This document shows positions 46,324-54,897 of a stretch of 64,000 nt of DNA, piece by piece. The notes under the pieces were generated by a model. That model was not told where the DNA came from. It ran no database searches and was given only the letters and a program-made list of their open reading frames with translations. Position 1 is the stretch's first letter; each line of letters begins with the position of its first letter. A program made the position numbers and the translations under genes. Source of the DNA: Flavonifractor sp. An112 (lineage in GTDB: Bacteria; Bacillota; Clostridia; Oscillospirales; Oscillospiraceae); assembly GCF_002161085.1 (NCBI RefSeq), contig NZ_NFLU01000006.1, positions 112,839 through 176,838 on the forward strand, given 5' to 3'.

Positions 46324-49300
46324 ATGGCGGAATGTAAGTTCAACAAAGTCCTGGTGGCAAACCGGGGCGAAATCGCCATCCGGGTATTCCGGGCCTGCTA
46401 CGATCTGGGCCTGCACACGGTGGCCATGTATTCCAACGAGGACACCTTCGCCCTTTTCCGCACCAAGGCGGACGAGGCCTATCTCATCGGCGAGAACAAG
46501 TCCCCCCTGGGGGCCTATCTGGACATCCCCTCCATCATTGACCTGGCCAAGCGCCGCAACGTGGACGCCATCCACCCCGGCTACGGCTTCCTGAGTGAGA
46601 ATGCCGACTTTGCCAAGGCCTGCGAGGATGCCGGCATCACCTTCATCGGCCCCTCCTCCAAGATTCTGGCTCAGATGGGCGACAAGCTGACGGCCAAGGC
46701 CATCGCCAAGGCCTGCAACGTGCCCACCATCCCCGGCTCCTCTGAACCCCTGAAAAGCGGAGAAGAGGCCCTGGAGAAGGCCATCTCCTACGGTTTCCCC
46801 ATCATTCTGAAGGCAGCCGGCGGCGGTGGCGGCCGCGGTATGCGCCGCTGCGACAAGCCGGAGGAGGTCATCCCTGCCTTCAATCTGGTGAAGAGCGAGG
46901 CCAAGAAGGCCTTCGGCAACGAGGACATTTTCATTGAGAAGTACCTGGTGGAGCCCAAGCACATCGAGGTACAGATCCTGGGCGACAAGCACGGCAATGT
47001 GGTACACCTGGGTGAGCGCGACTGCTCCCTCCAGCGCCGCTATCAGAAGGTGGTGGAGTTCGCCCCCGCCTTCAGCGTGCCCGAAGCTACCCGCCAGAAG
47101 CTGTATGAGGATGCCGTCAAGGTGGCCAAGCACGTGGGCTATGTCTCCGCCGGCACCGTGGAGTTCCTGGTGGATAAGGAGGGCAACCACTACTTCATTG
47201 AGATGAACCCCCGTATCCAGGTGGAGCACACCGTCACCGAGATGGTCACCGGCGTAGACCTGGTGCGGGCCCAGATCCTCATTGCCGAGGGTCACCCCCT
47301 GTCTACTCCGGAGATCGGCATCCCCTCTCAGGATGCCGTCCATATGAACGGCTATGCCCTTCAGTGCCGGGTGACCACCGAGGACCCGGCCAACAACTTC
47401 GCCCCCGACACCGGCAAGATCACCGCCTACCGCTCCGGCGGCGGCTTCGGCGTCCGTCTGGACGGCGGCAACGCCTACACCGGCGCTGAGATCTCCCCCT
47501 ATTACGACTCTCTGCTGGTCAAGGTCACCTCCTGGGACAACACCTTCGAGGGCGTGTGCCGCAAGGCCATGCGTGCCATCAGCGAGGAGCACGTCCGCGG
47601 CGTCAAAACCAACATCCCCTTCGTCACCAACATTCTGGCCCACCCCACCTTCCAGGCCGGCCAGTGCCACACCAAGTTTATCGACGAGACTCCCGAGCTC
47701 TTCGACATCGACACCGGACGGGACCGTGCCACCAAGATCCTCAAATATATCGCCCAGATCCAGGTGGACTCCCCCTCTGCCGAGCGTCCTCAGCATGACA
47801 TTCCCCGTTTCCCGCCCTACGAGAACACCCCGCCCAAGTGTACCGGCCTGAAGCAGCTGCTGGACAGCAAGGGCCCCGAGGCTGTGCGGGACTGGGTGCT
47901 GGATCAGAAGAAGCTGCTCATCACCGACACCACCATGCGGGACGCCCATCAGTCCCTGCTGTCCACCCGGGTGCGTACCCGGGATATGCTGAAGGCCTCC
48001 GAGGGTACTGCCGAAATCCTCAACGACTGCTTCTCCCTGGAGATGTGGGGCGGCGCCACCTTCGACGTAGCCTACCGGTTCCTCCACGAGTCCCCCTGGG
48101 AGCGTTTGCGGCTGCTGCGGGAGAAGATCCCCAACATCCCCTTCCAGATGCTGCTGCGGGGTGCCAACGCTGTGGGTTACACCAACTACCCCGACAACCT
48201 GATCCGCGCCTTTATCAAGGAGGCCTGCATTGGCGGCATCGACGTGTTCCGTATCTTCGACTCCCTGAACTGGATTCCCGGTATGGAAGTGGCCATGGAC
48301 GAGGTCCTCAAGCAGGGCAAGCTGTGCGAGGCCACCATCTGCTACACCGGCGACATCCTGGACCCCAAGCGGGACAAGTACACCCTGGAGTACTACGTCA
48401 ACATGGCCAAGGAGCTGGAGAAGCGGGGGGCCCATCTGCTGTGCATCAAGGATATGTCCGGCCTGCTGAAGCCCTACGCCGCCAAGAAGCTGGTGTCCAC
48501 CCTGAAGCAGGAGATCGGCCTGCCCATCCACCTGCACACTCACGACACCTCCGGCAACCAGGTGGCCGCCTATCTGATGGCCGCCGAGGCCGGCGTGGAT
48601 ATTGTGGACTGCGCCATCGACTCCATGTCCTCCATGACCAGCCAGCCCTCCATGAACGCGGTGGTGGCCGCCCTCCACGGCCAGGAGCGGGACACCGGCC
48701 TGGACAGCGACAAGCTGCAGAAGCTGTCCGACTACTGGGCCGACGTGCGCCTGCGCTACAGCAAGTTTGAGGCGGGCATCAAGAACCCCTCCACCGATAT
48801 CTACCGCTACGAGATGCCTGGCGGCCAGTACACCAACCTGAAGAGCCAGGTGGAGAGCATTGGCCTGGGCCACCAGTTCGAGGCGGTCAAGGAGATGTAC
48901 AAGACCGTCAACCATATGCTGGGCGACATCGTGAAGGTGACCCCCTCCTCCAAGATGGTGGGCGACCTGGCTATCTTCATGGTGCAGAACGATCTGACTC
49001 CCGAGAACATCGTGGAGCGGGGCGAGGCCCTCACCTTCCCCGACTCCGTGGTCAGCTACTTCAAGGGCATGATGGGTCAGCCCGCCTGGGGCTTCCCCGA
49101 GGATCTGCAGAAGGTGGTCCTCAAGGGCGAGAAGCCCATCACCTGCCGCCCCGGCGAGCTGCTGGAGCCCATCGACTTTGAGAAGGCCCGGGAGGAGGTC
49201 CGCAAGTTCTATCCCGACGCCTCCGACCACAATGTCATCTCCTGGTGCCTCTATCCCAAGGTGGTGGAGGACTTCTACCGTCACCGTCAGGAGTACGGCT

Positions 49301-49752
49301 ATATCATGCGCATGGGCAGCCATGTGTTCTTCAACGGCATGGCCCTGGGCGAAACCAACAAGATCAACATCGAGGACGGCAAGACCCTGGTCATCAAGTA
49401 TATGGGTCTGGGCGACCTGAACGAGGACGGCACCCGCAACGTGCAGTTCGAGCTCAATGGTATGCGCCGCGAGGTGGCCGTGCCCGACAAGAGCGCTACC
49501 GCGCAGGCCCGCAAGGTCAATCTGGCCGATCCCTCCGACAAGAGCCAGGTGGGCGCCTCTATCCCCGGCATGGTGTCCAAGGTAAACGTCAAGCCCGGCG
49601 ACAAGGTGGAGGAGAACCAGGTCCTGGCCGTCATCGAGGCCATGAAGATGGAGACCTCCGTGGTGGCCCGCATGGCGGGTACCGTGGACGAGGTACTCAT
49701 CAAGGAAGGCGGCTCTGTCAAGGCCGGCGAGCTGCTCATTACCATTAAGTAA
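46324..49752 (+). CDS. pyc: Pyruvate carboxylase
   Basis: ATP- and biotin-dependent carboxylation of pyruvate to oxaloacetate. 1142 residues in one chain: biotin carboxylase (about 1-450, NRGEIAIRVFRAC, AAGGGGGRGM), carboxyltransferase (about 535-800, TTMRDAHQSLLSTRVRT), PC tetramerisation/allosteric part, and a biotinyl domain whose lysine is Lys1108 in EAMKMETS. Full length and complete. ATG at 46324 follows GAAAGGA. Oxaloacetate feeds aspartate and the DAP pathway, and via malate links to fumC and malic enzyme in this window. Confidence 0.97.
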   Translation: MAECKFNKVLVANRGEIAIRVFRACYDLGLHTVAMYSNEDTFALFRTKADEAYLIGENKSPLGAYLDIPSIIDLAKRRNVDAIHPGYGFLSENADFAKACEDAGITFIGPSSKILAQMGDKLTAKAIAKACNVPTIPGSSEPLKSGEEALEKAISYGFPIILKAAGGGGGRGMRRCDKPEEVIPAFNLVKSEAKKAFGNEDIFIEKYLVEPKHIEVQILGDKHGNVVHLGERDCSLQRRYQKVVEFAPAFSVPEATRQKLYEDAVKVAKHVGYVSAGTVEFLVDKEGNHYFIEMNPRIQVEHTVTEMVTGVDLVRAQILIAEGHPLSTPEIGIPSQDAVHMNGYALQCRVTTEDPANNFAPDTGKITAYRSGGGFGVRLDGGNAYTGAEISPYYDSLLVKVTSWDNTFEGVCRKAMRAISEEHVRGVKTNIPFVTNILAHPTFQAGQCHTKFIDETPELFDIDTGRDRATKILKYIAQIQVDSPSAERPQHDIPRFPPYENTPPKCTGLKQLLDSKGPEAVRDWVLDQKKLLITDTTMRDAHQSLLSTRVRTRDMLKASEGTAEILNDCFSLEMWGGATFDVAYRFLHESPWERLRLLREKIPNIPFQMLLRGANAVGYTNYPDNLIRAFIKEACIGGIDVFRIFDSLNWIPGMEVAMDEVLKQGKLCEATICYTGDILDPKRDKYTLEYYVNMAKELEKRGAHLLCIKDMSGLLKPYAAKKLVSTLKQEIGLPIHLHTHDTSGNQVAAYLMAAEAGVDIVDCAIDSMSSMTSQPSMNAVVAALHGQERDTGLDSDKLQKLSDYWADVRLRYSKFEAGIKNPSTDIYRYEMPGGQYTNLKSQVESIGLGHQFEAVKEMYKTVNHMLGDIVKVTPSSKMVGDLAIFMVQNDLTPENIVERGEALTFPDSVVSYFKGMMGQPAWGFPEDLQKVVLKGEKPITCRPGELLEPIDFEKAREEVRKFYPDASDHNVISWCLYPKVVEDFYRHRQEYGYIMRMGSHVFFNGMALGETNKINIEDGKTLVIKYMGLGDLNEDGTRNVQFELNGMRREVAVPDKSATAQARKVNLADPSDKSQVGASIPGMVSKVNVKPGDKVEENQVLAVIEAMKMETSVVARMAGTVDEVLIKEGGSVKAGELLITIK

Positions 49753-49759
49753 TTGCTTA

Positions 49760-49790
49760 AGAGGGCTGGTTTTCCAACCAGCCCTCTTTT
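49760..49790 (+). terminator. Terminator after pyruvate carboxylase
   Basis: AGAGGGCTGGTT (49760-49771) pairs with 49776-49787 around TTCC and runs into TTTT. Confidence 0.88.
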
Positions 49791-49820
49791 CTACATTATC
49801 CATATCTGGAGGCTTATCCT

Positions 49821-50777
49821 ATGGAAACCATTCTCCACCTGCTCCCCCTCACCCCGGAAGAGCAGGACCGCTTCCGTACCGCCGCTCCCAACGAGGAGCA
49901 CCTCTTTCTCCCCACCAGTGACCGCCGGGGGGCGGCGGCCATCCCCCAGGACTGGCGGGAACGCACCACCATCCTCATGGGTTTCGTTCCCCCGGCAGAT
50001 CTCAAAACCTTCCCCCGGCTGAAATGGGTCCAGAGCTGGAACGCTGGTGTGGACCCCTATCTGGCCCCGGGCGTGCTGCCCGAGGGGGTGCTCCTTACCT
50101 GCGCCGCCGGAGCCTACGGCCCCGCCGTCTCCGAGCATCTGCTGGCCATGCTGCTGGCTATCTACAAGCGGCTGCCCGCCTACCGGGACCAGCAAAACGA
50201 CCACATCTGGGCCGATTTAGGCCATGTCCGCTCCCTGCGGGGGCAGACCGTTCTGGTGGGGGGTACCGGCGACATCGGCCGCCACTTCGCCCACCTGTGC
50301 CGGGCGCTGGGGGCCAAAACCGTCATGGGCCTCCACCGCTCCGACGCTCCCGTGGAGGACTTCGACCAGACTTTCCCCCTGTCCGCCATCGACTGCCTGC
50401 TTCCCCAGGCCGATGTGGTGGCCCTGGTCCTCCCCCATAACAGGGATACCGCCGGACTCATGGACCGTCGCCGTCTGCTGCTGATGAAGTCCGATGCCGT
50501 GCTTCTCAACGCCGGCCGGGGCTCTGCCATCGACTGTGCCGCCCTGGCGGAAGTCCTGTCCCAGGGGCATCTGCTGGGAGCCGGGCTGGACGTCACCGCC
50601 CCGGAACCCCTCCCTCCGGATCACCCTCTCTGGAGCGCTCCCCGGGCCCTCATCACCCCCCACACCGCCGGAGGCTACAACCATATGCAGGTCACCCTGG
50701 ATCAGCTCCAGGCCCTGTTTTTGGACAATCTGGACCGCTTTTTGTCCGGCCGGCCCCTCCGCAGCCGCATGAAATAA
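49821..50777 (+). CDS. D-isomer-specific 2-hydroxyacid dehydrogenase family protein
   Basis: 318 residues, NAD(P)-dependent oxidoreductase. Nucleotide site GGTGDIG (147-153); catalytic Arg233 in NAGRGS, Glu262 in APEPLP and His281 in TPHTAGG form the family triad. Glyoxylate/hydroxypyruvate reductase-like; closer subfamily unclear. Begins 68 bp after pyc beyond a terminator, so it may have weak expression of its own; no clear promoter was seen in that gap. Confidence 0.86.
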   Translation: METILHLLPLTPEEQDRFRTAAPNEEHLFLPTSDRRGAAAIPQDWRERTTILMGFVPPADLKTFPRLKWVQSWNAGVDPYLAPGVLPEGVLLTCAAGAYGPAVSEHLLAMLLAIYKRLPAYRDQQNDHIWADLGHVRSLRGQTVLVGGTGDIGRHFAHLCRALGAKTVMGLHRSDAPVEDFDQTFPLSAIDCLLPQADVVALVLPHNRDTAGLMDRRRLLLMKSDAVLLNAGRGSAIDCAALAEVLSQGHLLGAGLDVTAPEPLPPDHPLWSAPRALITPHTAGGYNHMQVTLDQLQALFLDNLDRFLSGRPLRSRMK

Positions 50778-50785
50778 AACCTCCG

Positions 50786-50835
50786 TTGACATACCTCGGG
50801 TTTCTAGGTATAATATGCCTAGAAACCCGAGGTAT
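50786..50835 (+). promoter_or_regulatory. PadR-operon promoter embedded in a perfect inverted repeat (operator)
   Basis: TTGACA (50786-50791), 17 bp and TATAAT (50809-50814) form a consensus promoter. The arms ATACCTCGGGTTTCTAGG (50791-50808) and its exact complement (50818-50835) are 18 bp each and flank a 9-nt spacer that contains the -10 box. A dimer bound here would cover the whole promoter, the expected design for self-repression by the PadR protein encoded 28 bp downstream. Confidence 0.85.
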
Positions 50836-50862
50836 TGTTTTTGATCTGAAAGGAGGTTTCCC

Positions 50863-51207
50863 ATGAAAGCGGATAAATCCCTGCTGTCCGGCAGCACCAC
50901 CCTGCTGGTGCTCTCCCTCCTGTCCGGCGAGGACAAGTACGGCTACCAGATGATTGCCGAACTGGAGGCCAAGAGCGACCACACCTTCTCCATGAAGGAG
51001 GGCACCCTCTACCCCATTCTCCACACCCTGGAGAAGGAGGGGGCGGTCCAGTCCTACGAGAAGGAGGCCCCCACCGGCCGCACCCGCAAGTATTACCACA
51101 TCACAAAAAAGGGCTTTCGGCTGCTGGATGAGAAGAAGAAGGAGTGGACCACCTTCTCCCAGGCGGTGAACGCGGTGCTGGCCGGGTCTGCCCCGGCCAT
51201 GGCCTGA
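50863..51207 (+). CDS. PadR family transcriptional regulator
   Basis: 114 residues, the small (type 2, PadR-s2) form: winged helix about 10-85 with LLVLSLLSGEDKYGYQMIAE and MKEGTLYPILHTLEKEGAV, then a short C-terminal helix for dimerisation. AAAGGAGG lies 8 nt before ATG 50863. Its TGA overlaps the ATG of the first A protein (TGATG), so padR and the membrane proteins are translated together. PadR-s2 genes are classically paired with HAAS-domain membrane proteins. Confidence 0.93.
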   Translation: MKADKSLLSGSTTLLVLSLLSGEDKYGYQMIAELEAKSDHTFSMKEGTLYPILHTLEKEGAVQSYEKEAPTGRTRKYYHITKKGFRLLDEKKKEWTTFSQAVNAVLAGSAPAMA

Positions 51208-52046
51208 TGGACGCCCCCGGCGGTTCCCGGCTCACCATAAACCAATTCTGCGGTCAGGTATGTTCCTTCGTCCGGTTCTCTCCCGACCACGACGCCATTT
51301 CCGCAGAGCTGACCGGCCACATGGAGGAGCACCGGGACACCCTGCTGGAGGCCTATCCCAACATGACCCTGCGGGACGCCGAGTCCAGAGCCGTCCGGGC
51401 CATGGGAGACCCGGAAGAACTGGGCCGCTGGCTGGATCAGATCCATCATCCCCTGTTGGGCTGGTTTCAGATCTGGTTCCGCCGGGTGGTGTGGACTCTG
51501 GCCATCCTCATCCTGCTCTTCGCCCTGCCCCAGGCAAAAGAGACGGTCACTAACCTGATCGCGCCCCCCAGTTACGACGGTGTGGGGATGGGCTATCTTC
51601 TGGAGCATTATGACGAGCACGACGTGGTGGCCGATTTCACCCCTGGGGCTGTTTGGCAGTATGAGGGCTACACCTTCTCCATCCAGCGGGCGGTTGTCAC
51701 ACACTCGGAGACCAGCGTATACCGTGACGAGGCCCTGCATCTGAGCTATCTGCTGAAGGTGACCCACTCCAACCCCTGGCAGCGGGGGCCGGAATTCCGG
51801 GAGTGGCTGTGGGCGGAGGACGATCTGGGCAACCGCTACCCCTCCAGAGGTGAGCAAGTGCTGTACCAGCTGCCCACCTCCGCCGGGGATTCCTCCGGCA
51901 ATCCCACCGCCGTCTATCCCTTCGCCTCCTACTACGATCTGTGGGTAGGCGGTATCCATCCGGAGGCAACCTCCATCACCCTCCACTTTGATCGGTTCGG
52001 GGAGAACGCCATCTCTCTAACCCTGCCGCTGAAAGGAGGGGACTGA
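51207..52046 (+). CDS. HAAS-like membrane protein A1 of the PadR operon
   Basis: 279 residues. Cytoplasmic N-terminal domain (about 12-80) with FCGQVCSFVRF, ELTGHMEEH and AMGDPEELGRWLDQ, resembling the HAAS/DUF1700 (permease-prefix) domain that partners PadR regulators. Membrane helix about 93-110, then an outer domain with YTFSIQRAVV, HSNPWQRGPEF and WAEDDLGNRYPS. No enzyme motif seen. Start at 51207 overlaps the padR stop by one base. Paralogue of A2 (same motifs throughout), more distantly of A3 and A4. Confidence 0.8.
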   Translation: MDAPGGSRLTINQFCGQVCSFVRFSPDHDAISAELTGHMEEHRDTLLEAYPNMTLRDAESRAVRAMGDPEELGRWLDQIHHPLLGWFQIWFRRVVWTLAILILLFALPQAKETVTNLIAPPSYDGVGMGYLLEHYDEHDVVADFTPGAVWQYEGYTFSIQRAVVTHSETSVYRDEALHLSYLLKVTHSNPWQRGPEFREWLWAEDDLGNRYPSRGEQVLYQLPTSAGDSSGNPTAVYPFASYYDLWVGGIHPEATSITLHFDRFGENAISLTLPLKGGD

Positions 52047-52047
52047 T

Positions 52048-52692
52048 ATGGCCAGACCCTCCGTCACCCCCGCCCAGCGGAAGCGCCGCATCCTCCGGGA
52101 CGCCCTGCTGCTGGCAGTTGTCCTGGTGGTGCTGGTACTCCGGCTGGACTTTCCCATCCTCACCGCCGAACAGGCTCTGGAGGCTACCCAGGACCGCTAT
52201 TTCTTCGGCCCCGGGGAGGTCATCACCACCCTGGACTATTCCCGGGAGGCCAACAAAGTCAAGATCGGCCAGTACGACCGCTACTACATTCTCCGCCACG
52301 GGGACTGGTACGCCTGGTGCGGCGTCAACCACTACGGCCTGTTCTGGCAGACCGGCGGCCTGGACGCTGTGGAGAACGATCCGGACCTGCCTCTGGTACC
52401 TCTGGTGGTCAGCGACTGGAACAGCGGAGCTGTGCTGGTGATCTCCAACGACCCAGAGATCACCCAGGTGGAGATCACGTTCCCCATTTCTGCTGAAACA
52501 AAGCAGGGCTACACCCTACTCTCCGCCAGCCAGACCGAGAGTACAGAGAACTGCTTCCTGATCCCCTATACATCAGGTCCCGGCTTCGTCTTTCCGGAGG
52601 ACCTCCAGGTCAAGGGCTACGACGCCGCCGGAGCCCTGCTCTACCAGTCACCCAAACCGGAATCCTGGGCCACCCGTTATGAATTGAGGTGA
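52048..52692 (+). CDS. Single-helix outer-domain protein B1 of the PadR operon
   Basis: 214 residues: short basic N-terminus (QRKRRILRD), one membrane helix at about 18-34, outer domain. Motifs shared with B2: QALEATQ, GDWYAWCG, a DPEITQVEI strand and the C-terminal GYDAAG...YQSPKPESWATRYELR. It begins 1 nt after A1. No recognised domain. Confidence 0.75.
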   Translation: MARPSVTPAQRKRRILRDALLLAVVLVVLVLRLDFPILTAEQALEATQDRYFFGPGEVITTLDYSREANKVKIGQYDRYYILRHGDWYAWCGVNHYGLFWQTGGLDAVENDPDLPLVPLVVSDWNSGAVLVISNDPEITQVEITFPISAETKQGYTLLSASQTESTENCFLIPYTSGPGFVFPEDLQVKGYDAAGALLYQSPKPESWATRYELR

Positions 52693-52707
52693 GTGTATGG
52701 CCTCCAA
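52641..52707 (+). repeat. Junction repeat, copy 1 (B1 end / A2 start)
   Basis: 67 bp covering the last 17 codons of B1, the ribosome site GAGGTGAG and the first codons of A2. Copy 2 at 54083-54149 matches it without gaps at about 59 of 67 positions by eye. It is direct DNA evidence that the A-B unit spread by tandem duplication. Confidence 0.8.
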
Positions 52708-53515
52708 TCGCTGCGAGACATTTTGCAGGCAGGTATGCGCCTTTGTCCGCTTCTCTCCCGACCACGACGCCATCACCGCCGAACTCACCGCCCACCTGGA
52801 GGACCACCAGGACGCCCTGCTGGAACTTCACCCCGACCTGACCCCGGAGGCGGCCGAAGAGGCAGCCGTTCTGGCTATGGGTGACCCGGAGGAGCTGGGC
52901 CGGGCTCTGAATGAGAGCCACAGTCCCCTGCTGGGGTGGTTCCAGATCTGGTTTCAAGCGGTGGTGTGGCTCTTGTCGGCCATCATTATAATATTTTGCC
53001 TGTTCCACCTGCCCGGCACCTTGGAGAACCTGACCGGAAAGCCCGATTCTGTCAGCAGCGATCCCGCCCTATACTTTGAGCGGAATGTCCACCCAGACAA
53101 TCTGGTGGCTCAGTATGAGACCAATGCTGTCTATCAGGACCCGCCCTATACCTACACCATAAAACAGGTCGGCATTGAAAACTACTCCGGCGCCCGCTAT
53201 GTGGACTGTATCCTCCAGGTAACGCAATCCAATCCCTGGCTGCGCTGTCCCGCCTTTGGCTATGACTTGTGGGCGGAGGACGATGTGGGCAACCGCTATC
53301 CCTCTCCCCGGGAGCGGCAGGCTCTGGACGAAACCGTCTTTTCCAGAGTGCAGGTCAGCACCCCCATGGGTGATTTCCCCTTTGCCACTCACTACTGCCT
53401 CACCGTCACCAATGTGGACCCGGCAGCCACCCAGTTGACCTTCCGCTTCGACCGCTATGGAGAAGTCCGCCTCTCCCTCACCGTTCCGCTGAAGGGAGGC
53501 GAAGCAGATGGCTGA
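52697..53515 (+). CDS. HAAS-like membrane protein A2 of the PadR operon
   Basis: 272 residues. Domain order as in A1: HAAS-like (about 8-75; FCRQVCAFVRFSPDHDAI, LTAHLEDHQD, AMGDPEELG), helix 87-104, outer domain with YTYTIKQV, SNPWLRCPAF and DLWAEDDVGNRYPS. The closest relative in the window is A1. ATG 52697 has GAGGTGAG upstream; the stop overlaps the B2 start by 8 bp. Confidence 0.8.
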   Translation: MASNRCETFCRQVCAFVRFSPDHDAITAELTAHLEDHQDALLELHPDLTPEAAEEAAVLAMGDPEELGRALNESHSPLLGWFQIWFQAVVWLLSAIIIIFCLFHLPGTLENLTGKPDSVSSDPALYFERNVHPDNLVAQYETNAVYQDPPYTYTIKQVGIENYSGARYVDCILQVTQSNPWLRCPAFGYDLWAEDDVGNRYPSPRERQALDETVFSRVQVSTPMGDFPFATHYCLTVTNVDPAATQLTFRFDRYGEVRLSLTVPLKGGEADG

Positions 53516-54134
53516 ACGTCCCATCTCCCGGCGGGGCCGCAAATGGCGCCTCCTGCGGGACGCCGTGATCCTGCTGCTTACTCTGGTTTTCCTGGCTGTC
53601 ACTCTGGATTTCCCCATGTTTACCGCCAGACAGGCCCTGCGGGCCACCCAGACCCGGTATTACTGGGAGGACGGCCAGGTGGTGGCCGATCTGGGGTCCG
53701 GTCCTCTCTATGACCGCCAGTACCTGCTGCGCATGGGAAACTGGTACGCCTGGTGCGGTCTGTCCCGGGAAGGGCTGCTCTGGGATTCCGGCACGCTTGT
53801 GTCCCTTTACCGGGACCCGGAACAGCCGCTGAGTGCCGTCACGCCCCACAATCTGGGGGTTGTTCTGGTGTTGGCCGGTGACCCGGACATTGTCCAGGTG
53901 GAGGTGGAATACCCGGTGTTGGTCTCTGAGTCGGACGCCGGCATGGTCTATGGCCTGAATACCCTCCGCCAGGGCCCGGCGGCAGATGGCTGCTTCTGGT
54001 TTCAGCTCACCGGAAACCTGCTCCCCGCCTATTATATGGACCGTATTCGCCTCCGTGGCTACGACGCCGACGGAAGGTTGATCTACCAGTCCCCTGAACC
54101 GGAATCCTGGACGACTCGTTATGAACTGAGGTGA
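53508..54134 (+). CDS. Single-helix outer-domain protein B2 of the PadR operon
   Basis: 208 residues: helix about 17-34, then the outer domain with QALRATQTRYYW, GNWYAWCGLSREGLLW, DPDIVQVEVEYPV and the C-terminal GYDADGRLIYQSPEPESW. Clearly a duplicate of B1. ATG is 8 bp inside the end of A2. Confidence 0.75.
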   Translation: MAERPISRRGRKWRLLRDAVILLLTLVFLAVTLDFPMFTARQALRATQTRYYWEDGQVVADLGSGPLYDRQYLLRMGNWYAWCGLSREGLLWDSGTLVSLYRDPEQPLSAVTPHNLGVVLVLAGDPDIVQVEVEYPVLVSESDAGMVYGLNTLRQGPAADGCFWFQLTGNLLPAYYMDRIRLRGYDADGRLIYQSPEPESWTTRYELR

Positions 54135-54149
54135 GTGTATGTCCTCCAA
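54083..54149 (+). repeat. Junction repeat, copy 2 (B2 end / A3 start)
   Basis: Same 67-bp junction as at 52641-52707, now joining B2 to A3. The following A3 protein belongs to the other subtype, so the repeat unit boundary does not match the subtype boundary. Confidence 0.8.
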
Positions 54150-54897
54150 AACCTTTGATAGTTTCTGCGATCAGGTGTGTGCATCTATCCGCTGGCCTCC
54201 CGCCCGGCATCTGGCCCGGGAGGAGCTGACCGCCCACCTGGAGGACCACGCCGCCGCGCTGGAGGAGAAAGGGATCTCTGCTGAGGAGGCCGCAGTCCAG
54301 GCCGTGGAGGCCATGGGAGACCCCCAGGAGATCGGCCGCCAGCTGGACCGCTGTCACAGTCCTCTGCTCCCCCGGCTGTCCAAAATCTTTGCCCTGTGCG
54401 CCTGCGCTCTCTTTCTCATCGGCTTCTGCGCCAGCGTTCTGCATCAGACTGGTTTCTTCCGCTATGAAACGGTGCTGCTGCCCACCCCCACCCTGCCCGG
54501 CTGGGACGATGGAGACCTGCTCTGCGAGGGAGATGCCCAGGGCGGCGGCCATGTGGGGGGCTATACCATCCAGGCCAAAGACGCCGCTCTGGTCCACCGC
54601 CCCAGCACCAAATTCCGCCCCTCCATGCTGGAAATCCAGGCCGCCGTCACCGTCTCCCACTGGCAGCCCTGGCTGGACCACCTGACCCCCTCCATCCCCG
54701 CCGTCTGGACCGACTCCGACGGCGCCTCCGGTACGGTCTCCTGTTGCCCCATGGCCTCCACCCTTCTGGCTCAAAACTGGTATCTGGTTCTGGAGGACCC
54801 CACCCCCGGCTGCAGCTGGTTCTCCGTCACTCTGGGCAGGCCCGGCGATCAATGCACCCTGGAAATCACGCTGGATGAGGAGGTGCCTCCGGCATGA
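54139..54897 (+). CDS. HAAS-like membrane protein A3 of the PadR operon
   Basis: 252 residues: HAAS-like domain about 6-75 (FCDQVCASIRW, LAREELTAHLEDHAAALEEK, VEAMGDPQEIG), helix about 83-101, outer domain with GGYTIQAKDAALV, VSHWQPWLD and an LGRPGDQCTLEI end. Second subtype of A; its N-terminal domain is nearly identical in pattern to A4. B3 starts inside its stop (ATGA overlap). Confidence 0.78.
   Translation: MSSKTFDSFCDQVCASIRWPPARHLAREELTAHLEDHAAALEEKGISAEEAAVQAVEAMGDPQEIGRQLDRCHSPLLPRLSKIFALCACALFLIGFCASVLHQTGFFRYETVLLPTPTLPGWDDGDLLCEGDAQGGGHVGGYTIQAKDAALVHRPSTKFRPSMLEIQAAVTVSHWQPWLDHLTPSIPAVWTDSDGASGTVSCCPMASTLLAQNWYLVLEDPTPGCSWFSVTLGRPGDQCTLEITLDEEVPPA

Noticed and set aside
46306..49803. 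Open frame of over 1100 codons on the minus strand opposite pyruvate carboxylase
   Set aside because: It is the mirror of a GC-rich gene with strong third-position bias. Its composition (Gly, His, Leu, Val) is artificial, it has no domain, and pyc on the plus strand is unmistakable.
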